Source: an uncultured Phascolarctobacterium sp.
GTDB lineage: Bacteria > Bacillota > Negativicutes > Acidaminococcales > Acidaminococcaceae
Direction of reading: 5' to 3'
Length of the DNA: 6,199 bases
NCBI GenBank assembly: GCA_949287345.1
Contig: CASEGD010000139.1
Coordinates: 1 to 6,199, forward strand
Part shown: in pieces, positions 1-6,199 of the stretch
How the letters are laid out: each line of letters opens with the position of its first letter
Position numbering within the stretch: the first letter of the stretch is position 1
Made by a program: the position numbers and the translations under genes
Notes under the pieces: generated by a model
What the model was told of the DNA's origin: nothing
What the model saw: the letters and a program-made list of their open reading frames with translations, nothing else
Database searches by the model: none

Positions 1-72
1 TATTATGTGCTGGTAATGCTGCTCAACCTTCTGGGCGCTTACCTTGAAAGGAAGGTGCGCGTAAGTGATTAA
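1..72 (+). CDS. C-terminal end of amino-acid ABC transporter permease (partial)
   Basis: Frame 1 is open from the first base to the TAA at 70-72 and encodes the last 23 residues of a protein that begins outside the window. The residues are a hydrophobic stretch (YYVLVMLLNLLGAYL) followed by a charged end (ERKVRVSD). This is the usual look of the last membrane helix and cytoplasmic tail of HisM/GlnP-type permeases. The call rests mainly on context, because the next gene, which overlaps it by 8 bases, is the matching ATPase. In this family the permease forms the membrane channel and receives an amino acid from a binding protein. Too little is present to name the substrate or confirm the EAA loop. 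Confidence 0.7.
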   Translation, partial: YYVLVMLLNLLGAYLERKVRVSD

Positions 73-790
73 GGTTGAACATTTAGCCAAAAGCTTTGGC
101 AATTTGCAGGTTTTAAAGGATATTTCGCTCACCATCAACAAGGGCGAAGTTGTGACCATCATCGGCCCCAGCGGCAGCGGCAAAAGCACCCTGCTGCGCT
201 GCTTAAATTTACTGGAACGCCCCGACAGCGGCAAAATACTGTTTGACGGCACCGACATTTTAAGCGGCAATGTTAAAATTGAAAACATCCGCAAAAATGC
301 GTGCATGGTGTTCCAGCATTTTAATTTGTTTGCCAACATGACGGCGCTGCAAAACGTGGCTTACGCGCCCCGCGTGGTTAACGGTTTAAGCCGTGCCGAA
401 GCCGAAGAAAAAGGCTTGAAGCTGCTTAAAACAGTTGGGCTTGGCGACAAGGCTGACCAATACCCCAGCCGCCTTTCGGGCGGACAAAAACAGCGCGTTG
501 CCATTGCCCGCGCCATGGCGATGGAGCCGGAAGTGCTGCTTTTGGACGAACCGACATCGGCGCTGGACCCGGAAATGGTTAAAGAAGTGCTGGACGTTAT
601 CAAAGGGCTGGCCAACACCGGCATTACCATGGTACTTGTTACGCACGAAATGGGCTTTGCCCGCGACGTATCGGACGTTATCCACTTCATGGACGAAGGC
701 TATCTGATTGAAAGCGCGCCGCCGCAGGAATTTTTTGCCAACCCCAAAACGGAACGCGCGCGTAAATTTTTATCCACCATTTTATCGTGA
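65..790 (+). CDS. Polar amino-acid ABC transporter ATP-binding protein (GlnQ/HisP type)
   Basis: This 241-residue cytoplasmic ATPase would power an amino-acid importer together with the permease ending at 72. All nucleotide-binding motifs are present: Walker A GPSGSGKST (34-42), Q-loop Q84 in MVFQHFNLF, signature LSGGQ (137-141), Walker B VLLLDE (157-162), D-loop SALD (165-168) and switch H194. The FQHFNLF Q-loop and the length of about 240 residues are typical of the polar amino-acid uptake (PAAT) family, such as GlnQ, HisP and ArtP. The start is GTG at 65, preceded by a purine-rich AAGGAAGG ribosome site at about 49-56. It overlaps the permease stop by 8 bases, which suggests translational coupling. 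The substrate cannot be read from the ATPase; glutamine, glutamate, aspartate, cystine or another polar amino acid are all possible. Nothing looks damaged. Confidence 0.95.
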   Translation: MIKVEHLAKSFGNLQVLKDISLTINKGEVVTIIGPSGSGKSTLLRCLNLLERPDSGKILFDGTDILSGNVKIENIRKNACMVFQHFNLFANMTALQNVAYAPRVVNGLSRAEAEEKGLKLLKTVGLGDKADQYPSRLSGGQKQRVAIARAMAMEPEVLLLDEPTSALDPEMVKEVLDVIKGLANTGITMVLVTHEMGFARDVSDVIHFMDEGYLIESAPPQEFFANPKTERARKFLSTILS

Positions 791-798
791 GGCAGCTT

Positions 799-1524
799 AT
801 GAAAATTTTAATTATCAACCCCGATTACGGCATGACGCAGGAAGAAATGGCTCTGCGCTGCCGTATTCTGGAAGAATACACGGCGCCCGATACACAGCTT
901 GCCATGGTGTGCCCGCAAAGCTCCGGCGTAAAGCTTAATTCTGCCCTTGATGTTGTGCTTGCAGCACCCGAAATTGTGCAGCTTGCGGCAGACGGGCAGA
1001 ATGCCGGTTTCGACGCCGTTGTTTTGTACTGCTTCAGCGACCCCGTTATCGACGCCTGCCGCGAAGCATTGCGCATTCCTGTTATCGGCGGGGCACAGGC
1101 CTCCTGCCTGGCAGCGCTTAACGTATGCCGCAGCTTTGGCGTAATACTGGCAGACGAAGCACGCCTGCCGGAGAAAAAACTGTTCCTGCGTACGCTCGGC
1201 ATAAACCCGGAACGCATCGGGCAAATTGCCGCCGTTAATTTAAACGGCATCTCGCCCTGGGCGGACAGAGAAACAACCTTTAAAAAGCTGCTGGCCTGCG
1301 GGCAGAAAATGATGCGTGAAACGCACACCGAAGCCATCGTTTTAGGCTGCCTGTCGTTTTTAGGACTGGCGCAGCCGCTGGCAGAAGTGCTGGGCGTGCC
1401 CGTCATCGACCCCGCCGTCGCCGCCGTATGCACCGCCGAAAGCATCGTCCGCCAGAACCTCCTCACCAGCAAAATCAGCTATCCCCTGCTATGTAATTTA
1501 GCAAAAGAACGGATAGTAGAATAA
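799..1524 (+). CDS. Asp/Glu/hydantoin racemase superfamily protein
   Basis: This 241-residue protein belongs to the cofactor-independent two-cysteine racemase fold. It opens with a strand, MKILIINPDYG. The first catalytic-type cysteine is C78 in VVLYCFSDP and the second is C184 in IVLGCLSFLG, each in the expected half of the pseudo-symmetric fold. The later VPVIDP motif (near residue 207) is also typical. CFSDP resembles the CFGDP motif of hydantoin racemases more than the motifs of MurI glutamate racemases. The likely reaction is therefore racemisation of hydantoins, or of aspartate/glutamate-like compounds. An in-frame GTG exists at 787, but ATG 799 is preferred because GTGAGG (787-792) then becomes its ribosome site at 6-base spacing. 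The gene lies 8 bases after the ATPase stop, so it is the last gene of the transporter operon, and it probably acts on the imported compound or its breakdown product. The exact substrate is unknown. Confidence 0.82.
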   Translation: MKILIINPDYGMTQEEMALRCRILEEYTAPDTQLAMVCPQSSGVKLNSALDVVLAAPEIVQLAADGQNAGFDAVVLYCFSDPVIDACREALRIPVIGGAQASCLAALNVCRSFGVILADEARLPEKKLFLRTLGINPERIGQIAAVNLNGISPWADRETTFKKLLACGQKMMRETHTEAIVLGCLSFLGLAQPLAEVLGVPVIDPAVAAVCTAESIVRQNLLTSKISYPLLCNLAKERIVE

Positions 1525-1542
1525 AAGTTAAAAACACACAAA

Positions 1543-1567
1543 AAAGCCCGGCTTAATACCGGGCTTT
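1543..1567 (+). terminator. Intrinsic terminator after the transporter-racemase operon
   Basis: A perfect 9-bp stem, AAAGCCCGG (1543-1551) with CCGGGCTTT (1559-1567), encloses a 7-base loop. It starts 18 bases after the racemase stop. The downstream T-run is short (TTT then AGTTATAT), while the upstream flank is A-rich, so the hairpin could also work weakly on the other strand. Its position marks the end of the operon. Confidence 0.85.
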
Positions 1568-1635
1568 AGTTATATCTGCACAAAGCAGCTTTTTATGATA
1601 AAATTTAATTAAGCAAACTTAACGGAGGCTTTATT

Positions 1636-2280
1636 ATGGTGACAGATTTAACAAATTATTATATTCTTGCGCGGCGCGCAATGCACGACGAAAATTATAA
1701 AGATGCTATCCGTTTTTACGAAACGGTTTTATTGAACAACCCCAATGACTGGGAAGCAAGGTTTTATACATATTATGCCCAGGCTGAACTGGCAGATTTT
1801 AGCGATTTAGACGACAGGCTGAATGTTTTTGCCGATGCACTTTATAATATATTTTCCGTACTTGTACAAACCGATATGCCGGACGATTGGCGCACAGAAC
1901 ACGTTTTGCAGTGCACGCGCTATATGACGACATTGCCGTTAAAAATAACGATAAAATCCTGCGAAGCCCGACGTGAAGCCATAATAATGCGGGCTTACGA
2001 ATTATCCGAACTTTATCAGGGAAATTTTTGCCGTAATTTACTTGCCTGCTACCGGTTATGCTATACATACTGCGATGTGATTGAATTTTACTTCGACAAT
2101 AACGATGCTCTTTTAAAAGAAATTTTGGATTTGCGTATATTTCTAGGCAAAAACCACGTAGAAAACCATAAAAGTGAACTTGCCGACTCCCCTTATGCAG
2201 ATGACAGCATAGCCTATTCTACTAAAAACATAAATAAATCGAACGCTCTTGCCAAAAAACTGAACTTTATAAACGATTAA
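1636..2280 (+). CDS. Uncharacterised protein with one N-terminal TPR-like helix pair
   Basis: I do not recognise this 214-residue protein. Residues 5-38 fit one tetratricopeptide repeat: Y8, L11, A12, A15, A24, Y28, V31 and P36 fall at TPR consensus positions 4, 7, 8, 11, 20, 24, 27 and 32. The rest looks helical and is rich in Tyr, Asp, Asn and Leu, with cysteines scattered rather than in a metal-binding pattern. The polar tail, about residues 170-205, is probably disordered. There is no signal peptide or membrane segment, so it is likely cytoplasmic and perhaps a protein-binding factor. ATG 1636 is well supported by CGGAGG (1623-1628) at 7-base spacing. Terminators at 1543-1567 and 2285-2320 isolate it as a single-gene unit. 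A TATGAT at 1594-1599 could be its -10 box, but no good -35 is visible. Codon use is more AT-rich than in its neighbours, which suggests a lineage-specific or acquired gene. Confidence 0.75.
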   Translation: MVTDLTNYYILARRAMHDENYKDAIRFYETVLLNNPNDWEARFYTYYAQAELADFSDLDDRLNVFADALYNIFSVLVQTDMPDDWRTEHVLQCTRYMTTLPLKITIKSCEARREAIIMRAYELSELYQGNFCRNLLACYRLCYTYCDVIEFYFDNNDALLKEILDLRIFLGKNHVENHKSELADSPYADDSIAYSTKNINKSNALAKKLNFIND

Positions 2281-2284
2281 CAAC

Positions 2285-2320
2285 AAAACCACCCCGCTGT
2301 ATAAACAACGGGGTGGTTTT
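2285..2320. terminator. Bidirectional intrinsic terminator between the TPR-like gene and groEL
   Basis: A perfect 12-bp stem, AAAACCACCCCG (2285-2296) with CGGGGTGGTTTT (2309-2320), encloses a 12-base loop. On the plus strand it sits 4 bases after the stop of the 1636-2280 gene and ends in TTTTT. On the minus strand the same hairpin ends in TTTTGTTGTT and lies about 85 bases beyond the groEL stop. It can therefore end both converging transcripts. Confidence 0.9.
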
Positions 2321-2405
2321 TATCAGGGGAAAGGTTCTATGAAAAATTTTGAAAGGATGGTTTGTTTATCAGGCGTAAGCCTGTGTTTATTTTAGCTGAT
2401 GTTTA

Positions 2406-4007
<1,602 letters not shown>

Positions 4008-4019
4008 AAATTTTATCAA

Positions 4020-4304
4020 TTACAGTACGGCAAGTACGTCGCGTTCGGACAAAATCAAATATTCTTTGCCGTCCAGCTTAAATTCGGTTCCGGAATATTT
4101 TGCAAAAACAACTTCTTCGCCAACTTCAACTTCCGGTGCAACGCGGGTACCGTTATCCAGCACACGCCCTGCGCCCACGGCGATAACTTTGCCGGTCTGC
4201 GGGCGTTCTTTAGAAGCGGTATCCGGCAGGTAAATGCCGCTGGCAGTTTTTTCTTCTTTAGTAGTAATTTCTACAACAATGTGGTCTGCTAATGGTTTTA
4301 ACAT
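4020..4304 (-). CDS. groES: Co-chaperonin GroES (10-kDa chaperonin)
   Basis: This 94-residue protein has the standard GroES length. It forms the seven-subunit lid that caps GroEL and closes the folding chamber in the cytoplasm. The N-terminal [10 protein letters not shown] strand, the mobile loop around residues 16-35 with the GroEL-contacting GIYLP (23-27), the [10 protein letters not shown] segment (38-47), and the C-terminal strands ([21 protein letters not shown]) all match the family. The start is ATG at 4304, with AGGGG (4314-4318) at 9-base spacing. groEL follows after 29 bases, and a CIRCE operator lies 56 bases upstream of the start, so it is the first gene of the heat-shock chaperonin operon. 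The gene is intact, unlike its partner. Confidence 0.97.
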   Translation of the reverse strand: MLKPLADHIVVEITTKEEKTASGIYLPDTASKERPQTGKVIAVGAGRVLDNGTRVAPEVEVGEEVVFAKYSGTEFKLDGKEYLILSERDVLAVL

Positions 4305-4360
4305 TTTTACATTCCCCTTTCGGTATAATTACAATCATTGATGAATTTTATTTTTATTTG

Positions 4361-4387
4361 TTAGCACTCGTTATACCTGAGTGCTAA
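4361..4387 (-). promoter_or_regulatory. CIRCE operator (HrcA binding site) of groES-groEL
   Basis: A perfect 9-base inverted repeat, TTAGCACTC (4361-4369) and GAGTGCTAA (4379-4387), is separated by exactly 9 bases. This matches the CIRCE consensus without a mismatch. CIRCE is bound by the repressor HrcA, which is inactivated on heat or folding stress, so the operon is expected to be HrcA-regulated. The element begins about 5 bases downstream of the predicted transcription start, where bound HrcA would block initiation. In the transcript it can also form a hairpin in the groES leader. Confidence 0.97.
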
Positions 4388-4398
4388 CTACAATTATT

Positions 4399-4426
4399 AT
4401 TATATTCATCTTTGGCAAAAAAGCAA
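4399..4426 (-). promoter_or_regulatory. Sigma-A-type promoter of groES-groEL
   Basis: On the minus strand a perfect -10 box TATAAT (4399-4404) is preceded by a weaker -35 box TTGCTT (4421-4426) with a 16-base spacer. The predicted start is near 4391-4393, just upstream of CIRCE, as expected for HrcA-controlled housekeeping promoters. The leader to the groES ATG would be about 88 bases. The -35 matches only its TTG half, so that box is the less certain part. Confidence 0.75.
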
Positions 4427-4471
4427 GTACTTTTTTTGACAAATGCGTGAAAAATGCTTGTAAACACAAAA

Positions 4472-4509
4472 ACCTTCCGTTTAAACCACATTTTGCTTAA
4501 ACGGAAGGT
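4472..4509 (-). terminator. Intrinsic terminator of the alaX-type gene
   Basis: A perfect 13-bp inverted repeat, ACCTTCCGTTTAA (4472-4484) and TTAAACGGAAGGT (4497-4509), encloses a 12-base loop. Read on the minus strand, it begins 27 bases after the stop at 4537 and is followed by TTTTTGTGTTT. It therefore ends the alaX transcript before the groES promoter. Confidence 0.88.
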
Positions 4510-4536
4510 GTAATTTGCGTTATTCTATTGCCATTT

Positions 4537-5721
4537 TCACATCAACAATGTATGTGCCTTTTGCTGCCAGTCGGTAATATCGGCGCCGCTGCCCTGGGCA
4601 AAATCGGGCTTACCCCCGCCGCGCCCGTTAAAAATGGCGTTGGCCTTCTGGCAGTATTCGCGGCAGTCGGCGTTTACGTTGGCACTGTGCCCAAACAGGT
4701 AGTTTACCCTGCCGTTTGCCTCGTAAAATACGCCCACCAGCAGGTTATCCATGCCAGTTACCTTTTGCAGCAGCAGCTTGGCATCGGCGGCGTTACATTC
4801 TTCCGGCGTGATAATTACCAGACGGCTGCCATCGGCCAGCACGCGCGCCGTACTTAAAAACTGCGGCAGCTGCGCATCGTACAGTGCCATCGTCTTTTCC
4901 TTCACCCGCGCGTTAAGGGCGGTAATTTCATTTTGCAGACGCGTTACAGCGTCCGGCACCTGCTCAATTTTAACGGAAAGCATCTGCCCCGTTTTACGCA
5001 CCACCGCGTTTTTGCGGCGCACATCTTTCAAAGCCCAGCGCCCGCACAAAAAGCTGATGCGCTGCCCCTGTTTATGTTTTTCGGCGCTTACAATATGGAT
5101 AATGCCCACCGCGCCGGTACGGCTGGGGTGCGTGCCGCAGCAGGTGCAGATATCGCCGTCCTGCACGCTCACCAAACGCAGCGTGCCCATCAGTTTGGTG
5201 TTCTTTTTGCGCATGGCGTACTTATCCAAATCGGTTTGCGGCACATAGCTTACGCTGATTGGCTTGTCCAGCCAGATTTCACGGTTGGCAAAATCCTCTA
5301 CCTGCGCCAGCTCGTCTGCCGCCAGCTCTTTATCAAGGTCGATGGTGACAAGCCCTTCGCTCATGTGAAAGCCGATATTGTTTGCGCCAAACAGCTTCCA
5401 CGCCGCGTAGGATAAAATGTGTTCGCCGCAGTGCTGTTGCATGTGGTCCAGCCGCACCATACCGTCCACTTCGGCTTTAACGGTGCTGCCAACTTCCAGC
5501 GGCTTATCGCAGTAATGCACAATGCGCCCCGCTTCTTCCGTCACATGCGTAACAGCAGCGCCGCCAAGTTTGCCGCGGTCGCTTAACTGCCCGCCGCCTT
5601 CCGGGAAGAACACCGTGTGGTCAAGCTCGACGGCGTAACCTTTTCCGGCAGGCTCGCACACCGTTACCACAGCGTCGCAAACCCATAAATAAGCGTCGTT
5701 TTCAAATAATCTCTCTGTCAT
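4537..5721 (-). CDS. Alanyl-tRNA editing protein, long form (AlaX-L)
   Basis: This 394-residue protein resembles the editing half of alanyl-tRNA synthetase without the aminoacylation domain. Such proteins hydrolyse mischarged Ser- or Gly-tRNA(Ala) in trans in the cytoplasm. The N-terminal domain has FFPEGGGQLSDRG (38-50). The zinc/catalytic site is HxxxH at H97/H101 (QQHCGEHIL) plus CxxxH at C194/H198 (CCGTHPSRTG), both complete. After a charged helical linker, roughly residues 250-285, comes a DHHA1-type C-terminal domain ending in GRGGGKPDFAQGSG (366-379). The DHHA1 domain and the length distinguish the long form from short AlaX proteins. The start is ATG 5721, with GAGGGG (5728-5733) at 6-base spacing. 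It is divergent from a HAD phosphatase gene and has its own terminator. Residue 98 is Cys, where Thr or Ser is what I recall as usual between the two histidines; no catalytic residue is missing. Confidence 0.92.
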   Translation of the reverse strand: MTERLFENDAYLWVCDAVVTVCEPAGKGYAVELDHTVFFPEGGGQLSDRGKLGGAAVTHVTEEAGRIVHYCDKPLEVGSTVKAEVDGMVRLDHMQQHCGEHILSYAAWKLFGANNIGFHMSEGLVTIDLDKELAADELAQVEDFANREIWLDKPISVSYVPQTDLDKYAMRKKNTKLMGTLRLVSVQDGDICTCCGTHPSRTGAVGIIHIVSAEKHKQGQRISFLCGRWALKDVRRKNAVVRKTGQMLSVKIEQVPDAVTRLQNEITALNARVKEKTMALYDAQLPQFLSTARVLADGSRLVIITPEECNAADAKLLLQKVTGMDNLLVGVFYEANGRVNYLFGHSANVNADCREYCQKANAIFNGRGGGKPDFAQGSGADITDWQQKAHTLLM

Positions 5722-5735
5722 TTTAAACCCCTCAC

Positions 5736-5765
5736 TTGTAAAACAATCTATGCTTATATTATAAT
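5736..5765 (+). promoter_or_regulatory. Probable promoter of the HAD phosphatase gene
   Basis: A perfect TATAAT (5760-5765) lies 18 bases after TTGTAA (5736-5741), which matches TTGACA at four of six positions. The HAD start codon follows 33 bases after the -10. The same AT-rich core also reads TATAAT on the minus strand (5758-5763), so the divergent alaX promoter may overlap it, though I see no convincing -35 for that direction. Confidence 0.55.
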
Positions 5766-5798
5766 TACTCTTGTAAAAATATTAAAGGAGAAATTTTG

Positions 5799-6199
5799 AT
5801 GTATAAATATATTTTGTTCGATTTGGACGGCACGCTCACCAATTCCGCCGAAGGCATCACCAAATGCGTGCAGTATGCGCTTAAGGCACTTGGCGTAGAT
5901 GAGCCTGATTTAAACAACCTGCGCCCCTTCATCGGCCCGCCGCTGGTTGAATGTTTTATGAAGCTGTACGGCTTTACGGAGGAGCAGGCCAAATTCGGCA
6001 CTGCCAAATACCGCGAGCGTTACAAGGACACCGGCATTTACGAAAACAAGGTTTACCCCGGCGTGCCGGAAATGCTGGCACAGCTGAAAGCAAACGGCCT
6101 GCGCCTTGCCCTTGCCACCAGCAAGCCCCTTGTTTTTGCGCAGCGCGTAACCGATTATTTTGACTTATCGCAGTATTTTGACTACATCTGCGGGCCGGA
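5799..6199 (+). CDS. HAD-superfamily hydrolase, phosphoglycolate phosphatase-like (partial, 3' end missing)
   Basis: The frame is open from ATG 5799 to the window edge, giving 133 residues of a protein that is usually about 215 long. Motif I is FDLDGTLTNS with the nucleophile D8 and acid D10. Motif II is T107 or S108 in LALATSKP. Between them lies a helical cap (about residues 16-80) with the FIGPPL segment (44-49), placing it with Gph/PpaX/YjjG-type subfamily I phosphatases. These release phosphate from small phosphorylated metabolites such as phosphoglycolate, pyrophosphate or nucleotides; the sequence does not decide which. Motifs III and IV would lie beyond the window. The ribosome site AAAGGAG (5784-5790) is strong, with 8-base spacing. 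The gene is divergent from alaX with a 77-base gap. I see no functional link between the two beyond adjacency. Confidence 0.9.
   Translation, partial: MYKYILFDLDGTLTNSAEGITKCVQYALKALGVDEPDLNNLRPFIGPPLVECFMKLYGFTEEQAKFGTAKYRERYKDTGIYENKVYPGVPEMLAQLKANGLRLALATSKPLVFAQRVTDYFDLSQYFDYICGP

Noticed and set aside
787..801. GTG at 787 as the racemase start (adds four residues)
   Set aside because: Its GTGAGG serves better as the ribosome site for ATG 799, and the protein's first strand begins naturally at MKILIIN.
825..1472. A 215-codon minus-strand open frame opposite the racemase
   Set aside because: It is Ser/Ala-rich with no motif. The plus strand carries a coherent racemase with both catalytic cysteines and a ribosome site.
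1566..1604. Promoter for the 1636-2280 gene
   Set aside because: TATGAT (1594-1599) or TAAAAT (1599-1604) could be -10 boxes, but neither has a -35 with more than half the consensus at proper spacing, so it is not listed as a feature.
4323..4328. TATAAT on the plus strand in the groES leader as a promoter
   Set aside because: There is no plausible -35 and no plus-strand gene downstream before the convergent alaX region, so it is chance in AT-rich DNA.
4751..5415. Plus-strand open frames opposite alaX
   Set aside because: They are shadows of the AlaX-L coding sequence, without ribosome sites or recognisable domains.

Overview
The window most likely comes from a Bacillota bacterium. A Negativicutes-type relative (Acidaminococcaceae or Veillonellaceae-like) is a guess from the feel of the GroEL and GroES proteins, not something I could test. 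The evidence is strong AGGAGG-type ribosome sites, intrinsic terminators after most transcription units, and a groES-groEL operon under a perfect CIRCE operator. Most genes are moderately GC-rich in codon use; one orphan gene (1636-2280) is clearly more AT-rich.

Layout. (1) 1-1567, plus strand: the end of a polar amino-acid uptake operon. It holds the last 23 codons of a permease, an overlapping ATPase of the GlnQ/HisP type, and an Asp/Glu/hydantoin racemase superfamily protein, closed by a hairpin terminator. (2) 1636-2320, plus strand: a single gene of unknown function with one N-terminal TPR-like helix pair, with a terminator on each side. (3) 2406-4426, minus strand: the chaperonin operon, consisting of a promoter, the CIRCE operator, groES and groEL. 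It converges on the orphan gene, and the hairpin at 2285-2320 can serve both. (4) 4472-5721, minus strand: a long-form alanyl-tRNA editing protein (AlaX-L) with its own terminator. (5) 5736-6199, plus strand: the first 133 codons of a HAD-superfamily phosphatase, divergent from alaX, running off the window.

The main anomaly is groEL. Its reading frame is broken around 3558-3564. The first 142 codons and the last 383 codons are both normal GroEL, but they lie in different frames, and about 16 residues of the nucleotide-pocket/hinge segment are replaced by 7 bases. The arithmetic fits one missing block of about 41 bp (44 bp if the longer E. coli spacing applied). Everything around it (operator, promoter, ribosome sites, groES, GGM tail) is intact. 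This is therefore either a very recent lesion, with another groEL elsewhere, or an error in the assembled sequence.

I found no CRISPR array, tRNA, rRNA, insertion sequence or obvious new multi-gene system. No gene-free stretch exceeds 300 bases; the longest (4305-4536) holds the groES leader, CIRCE, promoter and alaX terminator.
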